Origin: Bacteroidota bacterium
GTDB lineage: Bacteria; Bacteroidota; Bacteroidia; Chitinophagales; Chitinophagaceae
Length of the DNA stretch: 64,000 bases
Assembly: GCA_018266455.1 (NCBI GenBank)
Contig: JAFEAJ010000017.1
Location: 1-64,000 of the forward strand
Reading direction: 5' to 3'
Part shown: positions 7,191 through 16,218 of the stretch, piece after piece
How the letters are laid out: each line of letters begins with the position of its first letter
Numbering within the stretch: position 1 is the first letter of the stretch
Translations under genes and position numbers: made by a program
Notes under the pieces: generated by a model
The model's database searches: none
Told to the model about the DNA's origin: nothing
Seen by the model: only the letters and a program-made list of their open reading frames with translations

Positions 7191-10100
7191 ATGGAAACAT
7201 TTTTCATCCGTATATATCATTATTTTGAAAAGCGCAGGGCAGCATTCTGGTACTGCTTTCTCCTTTCCTTTGCCTTTATTGCTTATTTCGCAGCGCATGT
7301 TCATTTTGAAGAGGACATTTCTAAAATCCTCCCCAAAGACAAAAAAACAGACAAGCTCAACCAGGTTTTCCAGAACTCTAAATTCCTCGACAAGCTTGTG
7401 TTCATGGTGTCTTTGAAAGACACCAACGCGAATGCGCAACCGGACAGCCTCGTGGCTTTTGCTGAAAGCTTTGTGCCCGCAGCCCGAAGGCAATTAGCTC
7501 CATATATAAAAATGCTGAACGACAAAATTGATGACAGCGCCACAATGGGATTGTTAAGCAACATTACCCAGCATTTGCCGGTTTACCTGACAGAAGCGGA
7601 TTATAAAACAATTGACACCTTAATTTCCCCGGGAAGAATAAAAGAAGCGCTCCAGAACGATTTCAAAATCCTCACCTCCCCTTCCGGGCTTGCTTTAAAA
7701 ACAATCATCAGCAACGATCCTGTTGGGATTTCCTATCTGGGCCTGAAGAAAATGCAGCAGTTGCAGTATGACGACAATTATGAGCTTTACGACAACTATA
7801 TCGTTACAAAAGACCATAAACATTTATTGTTGTTCATTGTTCCGGAATATGCGCCCAACAACACCGGCAAGAATGAAAAGTTTTTGCAGGGGATTGATGA
7901 CATCAGCGACAGCCTCACAAAAATCAATTTTAAAAACATTAAGGCAGATTATTTTGGCGCAACAGCCGTATCCGTTGGCAATGCGCTCCAATTGCGACAA
8001 GACACCCTTTTAACCCAGGGCATTACCGTTTTCTTCCTCATATTTTTTATTGGCCTTTATTTTAAAAAGAAAGCAGCGCCTTTTATTATCCTCGTTCCTG
8101 TTGCCTATGGCGCATTGTTTTCGCTGGCTGCTGTTTATTTTATAAAAGGTTCCATTTCAGTAATCGCATTGGGCGCGGGCTCGGTAGTGCTTGGCGTTGC
8201 GGTGAACTATTCGTTACATGTGTTCAACCATTACCGCCACACAAAAAGCATTCACGAAGTCATACAGGACCTTACCATGCCCCTGACCGTTGGGAGCTTC
8301 ACCACCATCGGCGGTTTCTTCTGCCTCGAATTTGTTGAATCTGATATGCTGAAAGACCTTGGTTTATTTGCCGCATTTAGTTTAATTGGCGCATCATTAT
8401 GTTCCTTAATTTTTCTTCCTCATTTGATGGCTTCAAAAAAGGAACAGAAAGAACATGTGGCGCTCGACGCTTCCTGGATAGACCGGCTGGCCAGATACAG
8501 GCCTGAATACAACAAGTATTTAGTGGCCATTATACTTGTGCTAACAATTGTATTTTTTTATAAAGCACAGGACGTAAGTTTTGAGACAGACCTTTCCAAC
8601 ATGAATTATATGCCGGCAAAGTTAAAGCAGGCGCAGGCAAAGCTGAACGCCATCAATGCTTTTTCTCTTCAATCGGTGTATTTGTTGAGCGAGGGCAAAA
8701 ATTTAAATGAGGCTTTGGCAAATAATGAGAAGCTTTCCGGAAAGATTGAAGCTTTGGTGCAAAAAAATATAGTAAAAAAATATTCGGGCGTCTCTTCTCT
8801 CATCCTGTCAGACTCATTGCAGAAAGTAAGGATCGCACGATGGGGCACATATTGGACCAATGAAAAAAAACAGCAGTTATTTGCGGATCTTGAAAAAGAA
8901 GGCATCCCCTTAAAATTTAAAGCTTCAGCTTTCGATAATTTCAGGTCGCTGCTCAATAAAAATTACCAGGTCGCCGATTCATCTGTAATGGCTGGTTTCA
9001 GGGAATCTTTCTTAGCTGATTATATCATTGAAAAGCCTGGCAGGTCAACTGTTGTTACCCTGATAAAAGTTGCCCCCGAAAATAAAAGCGCTGTGTATGC
9101 TGCATTTGAAAACGATCCTGTCACTACCGTGCTGGACAAGCAATACCTCACCAACAAATTTGTGGCGATCATCAATTCCGATTTCACCAGCATCGCCTTC
9201 ATGTCCTCCATATTGGTGTTTGCCGTGCTGCTGATCACCTATGGCCGCATCGAGCTCACGCTGATCTCATTTGTGCCAATGTTCATCACATTCATTTGGA
9301 TCCTTGGCATCATGAGCATATTAAGTATCCAGTTCAATATCATTAATATCATTATCTCCGCGCTCATTTTTGGGCTTGGGGATGATTATAGCCTTTTTAT
9401 TATGGATGGGCTTTTGCAGGAATATAAAACAGGAAGGAAGAACCTCTCTTCCTTCAAATCATCTATTTTCCTTTCTGCCATTACCACTGTGGCAGGATTG
9501 GGCGTGCTCATTTTTGCAAAGCACCCGGCATTAAAGTCCATTGCTGTTATCTCTATTGTGGGCATCGTTTGCGTGGTGATCATGTCGCAGGTTTTAATCC
9601 CGTTCCTGTTTAACATCTTAATAAAAAACAGGATAAGCAAAAACAAATTCCCATGGACATTATCGGGCTTCCTGAAATCAATATTCGCGTTCTCTTATTT
9701 TGTTATCGGCACATTCATTCTAACCATTGCCGGGCTGATCCTAACCAGGCTGAATTTCATCAGCAAAGAAAAAGGGAAGTACTTTTTTCATGTGCTCATT
9801 TCGAAGTACAGCAAATCACTGATGTATATCATGATGAATGTTAAAAAAACAATCATTAACCCTTTGCGCGAAGATTTTTCAAAGCCTGCAGTGGTCATTT
9901 GCAACCACCAGTCCGAACTCGATATTCTTTGCACAGCGATGCTTCATCCCAAGCTGATATTGTTCACGAATGAACGGGTTTGGAATTCTTCCCTCTCCGG
10001 CTTGCTGGTGCGCATGGCTGATTATTTCCCTGTTAATTATGGGGCAGAATCAGGATTTGACAAAATTGAAGACCGCATAAAACAAGGGTACTCCGTTGTT

Positions 10101-11069
10101 GTTTTCCCTGAGGGCACAAGATCGGAAGATGGCAGCATCAGGCGCTTTCATAAAGGCGCATTTTACCTGGCTGAAAAACTGGGGCTTGATATTTTGCCGA
10201 TAATGGTCCATGGCACACATTACACAATGGCAAAAAAAGATACCCTGCTCAAAGATGGCCGGATAACCATTCAATTTCTTCCCAGAATAATGCCCAACGA
10301 TAAAACGCACGGTGAAGGTTATGCGGAAAAAGCCAAATATATAGGCAGGTATTTCAGGGCAGAATTTGAAAAGCTGCGTGCCCGGGCTGAGCAACCGGCT
10401 TATTTCAGCGAAAAGCTGCTCTACAATTACATTTACAAAGGGCCAGTGCTGGAATGGTATATGAGGATAAAGACAAAAATGGAATGCAATTATCAGTTGT
10501 TCCATGAGCTTTTGCCAAAAAAAGGAAAGATACTCGATGCCGGCTGCGGATATGGCTTCATGAGCTACATGCTTCAGTTTTCATCAAACGACAGGTTGAT
10601 CAAGGGCATAGATTATGATGAAGAAAAAATTGAAACAGCTGGCCATTGCTTTAGCAGGAACGAAAAAATAAGCTTTAGCCGTGAGGACATCACAAAGTTC
10701 AGGTTCGAAAAATACGACGGGATCGTTATGGCCGATGTGCTCCATTATTTACAACCTGCCCAGCAAAAAGAAGTTATCGAAAATTGTATCCAAAGCCTGA
10801 ACGAAAACGGCATTTTGGTTATCCGCGACGGCAATACTGAAATGGCAGAGAGGCATAAAAAAACAAAGAAAACAGAATTTTATTCTACCAAGTTCTTTGG
10901 TTTTAATAGAACTACAGAAAGCGGCCTGTCCTATCTCTCTGCAAGCTTTATCAGGAATATCTCTGTAGAACAGAAAACGGGTTACCGGGAAATTGACCCG
11001 GGCGACAAAACCTCAAATATTTTTTTCATCATCACCAAAAATCCCGCAAACGTTCATGCAACAGTTTGA
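7191..11069 (+). CDS. Trifunctional MMPL exporter / acyltransferase / methyltransferase
   Basis: This single chain of 1292 residues contains three modules. Residues 1 to about 820 are an MMPL/RND-type transporter: a first membrane segment near 20-38, a large periplasmic loop, a membrane bundle, a second loop, and a second bundle. Residues about 880-1085 are a PlsC-type lysophospholipid acyltransferase with NHQSELD (near 904-910) and FPEGTRS (near 971). Residues about 1100-1290 are a class I SAM-dependent methyltransferase with LDAGCGYG near 1116. The reading frame is continuous, so the fusion is real; the same three-part architecture is known from Bacteroidota pigment clusters. It probably exports or flips the polyene and helps esterify or methylate it. 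Its last 14 nt overlap the start of the next gene, suggesting translational coupling. Confidence 0.92.
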   Translation: METFFIRIYHYFEKRRAAFWYCFLLSFAFIAYFAAHVHFEEDISKILPKDKKTDKLNQVFQNSKFLDKLVFMVSLKDTNANAQPDSLVAFAESFVPAARRQLAPYIKMLNDKIDDSATMGLLSNITQHLPVYLTEADYKTIDTLISPGRIKEALQNDFKILTSPSGLALKTIISNDPVGISYLGLKKMQQLQYDDNYELYDNYIVTKDHKHLLLFIVPEYAPNNTGKNEKFLQGIDDISDSLTKINFKNIKADYFGATAVSVGNALQLRQDTLLTQGITVFFLIFFIGLYFKKKAAPFIILVPVAYGALFSLAAVYFIKGSISVIALGAGSVVLGVAVNYSLHVFNHYRHTKSIHEVIQDLTMPLTVGSFTTIGGFFCLEFVESDMLKDLGLFAAFSLIGASLCSLIFLPHLMASKKEQKEHVALDASWIDRLARYRPEYNKYLVAIILVLTIVFFYKAQDVSFETDLSNMNYMPAKLKQAQAKLNAINAFSLQSVYLLSEGKNLNEALANNEKLSGKIEALVQKNIVKKYSGVSSLILSDSLQKVRIARWGTYWTNEKKQQLFADLEKEGIPLKFKASAFDNFRSLLNKNYQVADSSVMAGFRESFLADYIIEKPGRSTVVTLIKVAPENKSAVYAAFENDPVTTVLDKQYLTNKFVAIINSDFTSIAFMSSILVFAVLLITYGRIELTLISFVPMFITFIWILGIMSILSIQFNIINIIISALIFGLGDDYSLFIMDGLLQEYKTGRKNLSSFKSSIFLSAITTVAGLGVLIFAKHPALKSIAVISIVGIVCVVIMSQVLIPFLFNILIKNRISKNKFPWTLSGFLKSIFAFSYFVIGTFILTIAGLILTRLNFISKEKGKYFFHVLISKYSKSLMYIMMNVKKTIINPLREDFSKPAVVICNHQSELDILCTAMLHPKLILFTNERVWNSSLSGLLVRMADYFPVNYGAESGFDKIEDRIKQGYSVVVFPEGTRSEDGSIRRFHKGAFYLAEKLGLDILPIMVHGTHYTMAKKDTLLKDGRITIQFLPRIMPNDKTHGEGYAEKAKYIGRYFRAEFEKLRARAEQPAYFSEKLLYNYIYKGPVLEWYMRIKTKMECNYQLFHELLPKKGKILDAGCGYGFMSYMLQFSSNDRLIKGIDYDEEKIETAGHCFSRNEKISFSREDITKFRFEKYDGIVMADVLHYLQPAQQKEVIENCIQSLNENGILVIRDGNTEMAERHKKTKKTEFYSTKFFGFNRTTESGLSYLSASFIRNISVEQKTGYREIDPGDKTSNIFFIITKNPANVHATV

Positions 11070-12567
11070 TGTGGTCATTATAGGCAGCGGCATAGGAGGC
11101 CTGGTATGCGGCAATATCCTCAGCCTGGAAGGCATGAAAGTTTGCGTGCTGGAAAAAAACAAACAAATCGGTGGTTGCCTGCAAACCTTTTCCAGGGACA
11201 AAGTGATTTTTGATTCAGGAGTACATTATATAGGAAGCCTTGGCAAAGGGCAAAACCTATACCAGGTATTCAAATATCTTGGCCTGATGGATAAGTTGAA
11301 GCTGCAGAAAATGGATGAAGATGCTTTTGATAAAATTATTATTGATAACGATGAAATGGAATATCCCATGGCCCAGGGCCATGACAATTTTATAAAAAAA
11401 CTATCGGCCTGTTTCCCCGGTGAAGAAAAAGCCATTAAGGCATATTGCGAAACCATAATGTCCATCTGTCAAAGATTTCCCTTGTACAATTTAAGGAGCG
11501 GTGGCAGTTACAAAGAAAAGGAAGAAGTGCTTGAAATAGATACGAAGACATACATTGAGACCATAACTAAAAATAAAAAATTGCAAGCAGTGCTGGCAGG
11601 CAACAATATTTTGTATGCCGGCCAACCTGGCAAAACACCATTTTACATTCATGCCCTGATATTGAACAGCTATATCGAAAGCTCATGGAAATGTATTGAT
11701 GGGGGGTCGCAGATCGCAAAATACCTGGCACAGAACATCCGCAAACATGGCGGCGCGGTTTTATGCAATCGGGAAGCAAAAAAAATAAAAGAAGAAAATG
11801 GGACAGTTGCTTATGTTGAACTGGAAAACGGGGCCAGGTTCAGCGCAACAAATTACATCTCGAACCTGCACCCGGTTAAAACGCTGGAAATGTTGGATAC
11901 CCCCCTGATCAGGCCCGCATTCAAAAGCCGCATCCGGAACCTTGAAAATTCCATTTCGTGTTTCAGCGTAAATTTGGTGCTTAAAAAAAACACACTGAAA
12001 TATTCCAGGCCCAACTACTACTGGCACAAAGAGGGAGAGGTATGGAACATGCAAGATTACAACCAGGACAACTGGCCGCTTGGCTATGCATTGTTTTTTT
12101 CGCCCTCCTCTAAAACAAAGGAGTATGCTGAAACACTATCCCTTCTTGCTTACATGAGGTATGAGGAAGTAAAAGAATGGGAAGGCACTTTCAACACCGA
12201 TTCAAAACAACAAGAGCGAGGAAAAAGTTATGACGATTTCAAAACACAAAAAGCGGAACGCTTGTTAGCTGTTGTAGAAAAAAAATTCCCCGGCCTGAAA
12301 AGCGCCATTCAATCTTATTACGCGGCCACTCCCCTGTCCTACAGGGACTATCTCGGAACAGGAGATGGTTCATTATATGGGATTGTAAAAGATCATAAAG
12401 ACCCGGTGAAGACCCTGATTGCGCCGCAAACAAAACTGCCTAATCTTTATTTTACAGGGCAAAACCTGAATTTGCATGGCATACTTGGCGCAACCATTAC
12501 AGCCCTGGCTACCTGCACGGCATTATTGGGGAATGAAAACATTATCGATAAAATAAAAAATGCATAG
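11056..12567 (+). CDS. CrtI-like FAD-dependent oxidoreductase
   Basis: This is a 503-residue flavoprotein related to phytoene desaturases and carotenoid isomerases. The N-terminus carries the dinucleotide-binding motif VVIIGSGIGGLVCG followed by the acidic end of strand two (VLEKNKQIGG). The C-terminus has LYFTGQNLNLHGILGA, the second FAD-contacting motif of the family. The ATG at 11056 was chosen because it starts exactly at the Rossmann fold; the extension to 10993 lies inside the previous gene. It overlaps the trifunctional gene by 14 nt. In this setting it could desaturate, isomerise or oxidise the polyene chain; the substrate cannot be read from sequence. Confidence 0.88.
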   Translation: MQQFDVVIIGSGIGGLVCGNILSLEGMKVCVLEKNKQIGGCLQTFSRDKVIFDSGVHYIGSLGKGQNLYQVFKYLGLMDKLKLQKMDEDAFDKIIIDNDEMEYPMAQGHDNFIKKLSACFPGEEKAIKAYCETIMSICQRFPLYNLRSGGSYKEKEEVLEIDTKTYIETITKNKKLQAVLAGNNILYAGQPGKTPFYIHALILNSYIESSWKCIDGGSQIAKYLAQNIRKHGGAVLCNREAKKIKEENGTVAYVELENGARFSATNYISNLHPVKTLEMLDTPLIRPAFKSRIRNLENSISCFSVNLVLKKNTLKYSRPNYYWHKEGEVWNMQDYNQDNWPLGYALFFSPSSKTKEYAETLSLLAYMRYEEVKEWEGTFNTDSKQQERGKSYDDFKTQKAERLLAVVEKKFPGLKSAIQSYYAATPLSYRDYLGTGDGSLYGIVKDHKDPVKTLIAPQTKLPNLYFTGQNLNLHGILGATITALATCTALLGNENIIDKIKNA

Positions 12568-12575
12568 AAGAAAAA

Positions 12576-14222
12576 ATGGAAGGGATAGTATTGGTTATTG
12601 CGGGGGTTTTTGTTTTGCTGTTATTGCTTTTTGCATACCTCAGCCTGGTTTCAAGAACGAGGCCGCCTGAAGTAGAGAACAAGGATAGCCTTCAATGGCG
12701 GCGCACTGAACACGGAAATGGGTTTTATAGTTTGAACAACAACTGGTTCAGGAAAAGCAAAAGTGGCCTTTATGAACTTTACGTAGAAGGCGAGCCTTTC
12801 GAACGCGGCGTAGTGAACGGGAAACTTTCAGGTGAACTGGTTCAAAAACAGGAAGACCATTTCAACGAACAAATCAATAAGTTGGTTCCTTCAAAGTTTT
12901 ATTTGCATTTCCTGAAATATTTTGTTGGCTGGTTCAACCGCCACCTGCCTGAAAATATTGCAGAAGAATATAAGCAGGAAATTTATGGCATATCGCAATC
13001 TGCTTCCGGCAAGTACCATGGTATCGGCTCCAATTACCAGCGCATTTTAAATTACCATGCTGCACATGATATTGGGCATGCATTGCAGAACATGGCATTG
13101 GTAGGCTGCACCTCATTTGCTACCTGGGCACAAAAATCGGAAAATGGAGAAATGATTATTGGCCGCAATTTTGATTTTTATGCCGGTGATAAATTTGCAG
13201 AAGAAAAAATTGTGGCTTTTTTCAATCCTGCACAGGGTTTTAAATTCATGACCATTACCTGGGGCGGTTTTATTGGCGCCGTTTCAGGCATGAACGACAA
13301 AGGGCTTACAGTAACCATCAATGCCGCAAAATCAAAAACCCCCACTGGCTCTGCCACTCCCGTATCTTTAGTAGCCAGGGAAATTTTGCAATATGCCCAA
13401 AACATAGAACAGGCGCTAACCATTGCAAAAAAAAGGAAAATGTTTGTATCTGAATCATTTCTTATAGGTTCGGCATCGGATAATAAAGCAGTGCTCATTG
13501 AAAAAACACCGGATGCCCTTGACGTGTATGACCCTGGCAATGATTGGATAGCCTGTGCCAATCATTTCCAGGGCAACAGGCTTTCGCACACGAAATCGAA
13601 CACAGCGCAAATGGAAGAAAGCGCCTCTCTATACAGGCAGAAGAGGTTAACGGAGCTATTGAATGAAAGTGGGAAAAACACAGTCCTGAAAACCATTGCT
13701 ATTTTAAGAGACCAAAAAGGAATGAATGGGAAGAACATCGGCATGGGAAATGAAAAAGTCATCAACCAACTGATCGCTCACCATTCAATCGTTTTTGAGC
13801 CGAAAAAATTATTAGCATGGGTTTCTACTGCCCCATGGCAACTGGGAGAATATGTTGCTTACGACCTGGAAAAAGTTTTTGAATGGCAGGGAATGAAAGA
13901 AGATAGGGAAATTTGCGAAACGGCCATTTCGGTTCCTGCTGACCCTTTTTTGCGAACAACAGGTTTTCAAGATTTCCTTGCCTATAGAAAATGTAAAGAA
14001 CAAATTGCCAATAACGAAAAAGTTGATGTGGATGCACTGGTTGCAAGCAACCCGGAGTTTTATCAAACTTACGTTCTGGCCGGCGATTACCTCTTCAGGG
14101 AAAAAAAATTTGCCGAGGCGCTGGCCAAATACCAAACTGCCCTTACCAAAGAAATTGCTACAAAAAAAGAAGAACTGCACATCAAAAAACAGGTGGAGAA
14201 ATGTAAAAAAACATTGAAATGA
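12576..14222 (+). CDS. Membrane-anchored C45-family Ntn-hydrolase/acyltransferase
   Basis: This 548-residue protein has an N-terminal membrane anchor (residues 3-25) and then a C45-type (acyl-CoA:6-aminopenicillanate acyltransferase-like) Ntn-hydrolase domain. The likely autoproteolytic nucleophile is Cys178 in ALVGCTSFATW, followed by the family motif GRNFDF at about 197-202. The C-terminal 90 residues look like a helical repeat resembling a tetratricopeptide pair. It starts 8 nt after the FAD enzyme. Family members cleave or form amide or ester bonds on small acyl substrates. An attractive inference is that it makes or breaks the ester or amide joining the polyene acid to its partner outside the cytoplasm. 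It is one of two C45 proteins in this cluster. Confidence 0.82.
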   Translation: MEGIVLVIAGVFVLLLLLFAYLSLVSRTRPPEVENKDSLQWRRTEHGNGFYSLNNNWFRKSKSGLYELYVEGEPFERGVVNGKLSGELVQKQEDHFNEQINKLVPSKFYLHFLKYFVGWFNRHLPENIAEEYKQEIYGISQSASGKYHGIGSNYQRILNYHAAHDIGHALQNMALVGCTSFATWAQKSENGEMIIGRNFDFYAGDKFAEEKIVAFFNPAQGFKFMTITWGGFIGAVSGMNDKGLTVTINAAKSKTPTGSATPVSLVAREILQYAQNIEQALTIAKKRKMFVSESFLIGSASDNKAVLIEKTPDALDVYDPGNDWIACANHFQGNRLSHTKSNTAQMEESASLYRQKRLTELLNESGKNTVLKTIAILRDQKGMNGKNIGMGNEKVINQLIAHHSIVFEPKKLLAWVSTAPWQLGEYVAYDLEKVFEWQGMKEDREICETAISVPADPFLRTTGFQDFLAYRKCKEQIANNEKVDVDALVASNPEFYQTYVLAGDYLFREKKFAEALAKYQTALTKEIATKKEELHIKKQVEKCKKTLK

Positions 14223-14316
14223 AAAATATGGGACCGGCAATTAGAAACACGAAAGACATTGGCGATAAAACCAAATATTCCTTCATCACCCATTTTTTAT
14301 TTCAGATTTCGTATTT

Positions 14317-14691
14317 ATGATCGCAGGCATCGGCACTGATATGATTGAAGTGGAAAGGGTGGCTTCCAAAATCAATAAGGAAGACGGCTTCAGGGAAATG
14401 GTATTTTCAAAAAAAGAAATCGAATACTGTGAAGCCAAAGCAAACAGGTTCCAGCATTATGCTGCCCGTTTTGCCGCAAAAGAAGCTTTTTTAAAAGCAA
14501 CAGGCACAGGCTGGATAAGCGGCTCTTATTTCCATGAAATTGAAATACTGAACAACAGCATGGGGCAACCTGAAATATCGTTGCAGGGGCAAACCGCCAT
14601 TACTTTTCAGCCCATGCAGATAAAAAAAATTTTTTTGTCCATATCACATTTGAAAAGGATGGCTTCGGCCGTGGTTGTTATTGAGAACTAA
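14317..14691 (+). CDS. acpS: Holo-ACP synthase (phosphopantetheinyl transferase)
   Basis: This 124-residue AcpS-type enzyme transfers 4'-phosphopantetheine from CoA to the Ser of acyl carrier proteins. The two hallmark segments are GIGTDMIEVER near the N-terminus (metal-binding Asp8) and RFAAKEAFLKATGTG (metal-binding Glu56). The C-terminal LSISHLKRMASAVVV strand also fits. Length matches the family. It sits inside the pigment cluster between the C45 hydrolase and the AMP ligase, which suggests it is dedicated to the cluster's three ACPs; it could equally be the cell's only AcpS. Confidence 0.93.
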   Translation: MIAGIGTDMIEVERVASKINKEDGFREMVFSKKEIEYCEAKANRFQHYAARFAAKEAFLKATGTGWISGSYFHEIEILNNSMGQPEISLQGQTAITFQPMQIKKIFLSISHLKRMASAVVVIEN

Positions 14692-14848
14692 CTTTATATT
14701 TGCCTGAGCCCAGCTTTGAGAAAAGCTGACTGGTTGGTCAACCCCGGGTTCAATCAAGCACCATCAGCCTCTCAATTAAATAGCAGCAAACCCGATGAAA
14801 GGGCCCGGGCAAAATCTAGTTCTAATAAATATTAACAACAAAAAATTA

Positions 14849-16144
14849 ATGCCTTCTGAACAAAATATATCTTTTCAGCTTCCTGGAAAAATAAAATCCC
14901 ACCAGGAAGAAAAGCTACAGCAATTATTGATCTATCTTCATCGGCATTCCCCTTTTTACAAAGAGTTGTTCTCTACCCATCATGTCGACATCAACAAAAT
15001 AAAAAAGCTTGAAGACTTATCGCTGATCCCAACAACCAAAAAAGAAGACCTGCAGAAAAGCAACAGCGATTTTTTTTGCGTGAGGCGGGATAGCATAATC
15101 GAATACACATCCACTTCGGGAACACTTGGAAGCCCGGTTACCGTTGCACTGACAGACAATGACCTGAACAGGCTTGCTTATAACGAATACAGTTCGTTCA
15201 TTTGTGCTGGCGGAAGCCCTGCTGATGTTTACCAGTTAATGCTCACGCTCGACAGGCAGTTTATGGCCGGCATGGCTTATTATTCCGGCATCAGGAAATT
15301 AGGCGCAGGCATAATCCGAGTTGGCCCCGGCGTTCCCTCGTTGCAATGGGAAACTATTGAGCGGATCAAACCAACAGCAATTGTGGCAGTGCCCTCGTTT
15401 ATCCTTAAGCTTATCGGGTTTGCAAATGAGCACCGCATTGAAATCAACAAATCCTCAGTAAATAAGGCAATCTGCATCGGCGAAAACATCAGGAACACGG
15501 ATTACTCATTAAATATCTTAGGAAGAAAAATCACAGAAGCATGGAACATAAAATTATACTCCACCTATGCCTCCACTGAAATGCAAACAGCTTTTACAGA
15601 ATGTGCAGAAGGCAAAGGCGGGCACCTTAACCCTGAATTGCTGATATTGGAATTGCTTGATGAAAACAATTGCCCTGCCAGGGCAGGCGAGCCCGGCGAG
15701 GTGACCATTACTACACTTGGCGTGGAAGGCATGCCATTGCTCCGCTATAAAACCGGCGATATCTGTGTTCAAGATAATGCCCCTTGTGCATGTGGCCGGC
15801 ACACAGTTCGCCTTTCACCGGTGGTTGGCCGCAAAAAGCAAATGATCAAATTCAAGGGGACCACGTTATACCCGCCCGCAGTTTTTGATTTGCTGAATGA
15901 AATGGAAGAAGTGAAAGAATACGTGGTTGAAGTTTCCACTAATGAAATCGGGATGGATGAATTGTTGTTGTACCTGTTACCAGCCGATACATCTGAAGAA
16001 TGCGACCACAAAATAAGGGCCTACCTGCAGGCGAGGTTGCGCGTGAGCCCTTATATCAAATATTTATCAAAAGAAGACATCATTAAAATGCAGTTTTCGG
16101 AAGCCAGCAGGAAGCCTGTTAAATTTATTGACCGAAGAAGTTGA
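14849..16144 (+). CDS. PaaK-like AMP-forming acyl ligase (probable coumarate-activating enzyme)
   Basis: This is an adenylate-forming enzyme of the phenylacetate-CoA ligase branch, 431 residues from the ATG at 14849. The ATP-binding loop reads YTSTSGTLGSPV (near residue 90); GEVTITTLGVEGMPLLRYKTGD is the region with the conserved Arg and Asp that contact AMP, and a small C-terminal domain follows with KGTTLYPPAVF. It stands immediately before tyrosine ammonia-lyase, so the likely substrate is 4-coumarate, delivered as an acyl-adenylate to CoA or directly to an ACP as in aryl polyene assembly. Substrate and acceptor are inferred from neighbours. Confidence 0.87.
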   Translation: MPSEQNISFQLPGKIKSHQEEKLQQLLIYLHRHSPFYKELFSTHHVDINKIKKLEDLSLIPTTKKEDLQKSNSDFFCVRRDSIIEYTSTSGTLGSPVTVALTDNDLNRLAYNEYSSFICAGGSPADVYQLMLTLDRQFMAGMAYYSGIRKLGAGIIRVGPGVPSLQWETIERIKPTAIVAVPSFILKLIGFANEHRIEINKSSVNKAICIGENIRNTDYSLNILGRKITEAWNIKLYSTYASTEMQTAFTECAEGKGGHLNPELLILELLDENNCPARAGEPGEVTITTLGVEGMPLLRYKTGDICVQDNAPCACGRHTVRLSPVVGRKKQMIKFKGTTLYPPAVFDLLNEMEEVKEYVVEVSTNEIGMDELLLYLLPADTSEECDHKIRAYLQARLRVSPYIKYLSKEDIIKMQFSEASRKPVKFIDRRS

Positions 16145-16192
16145 ATTTACTTCCCTGCAAAATATTAATTTTGGGTTTTTGCTATACTTTTG
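16141..16192 (+). promoter_or_regulatory. Candidate promoter(s) of the tyrosine ammonia-lyase gene
   Basis: Two exact matches to the Bacteroidota -7 element TAnnTTTG occur upstream of the TAL start: TAATTTTG at 16166-16173 and TACTTTTG at 16185-16192. For the first, a TTG at 16141-16143 lies 22 nt upstream, slightly wider than usual. For the second no good -33 box is seen. The second would give a leader of about 20 nt before the ATG at 16219. Confidence 0.4.
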
Positions 16193-16218
16193 AATTATAA
16201 AGCACACTTAAAGCCTTC

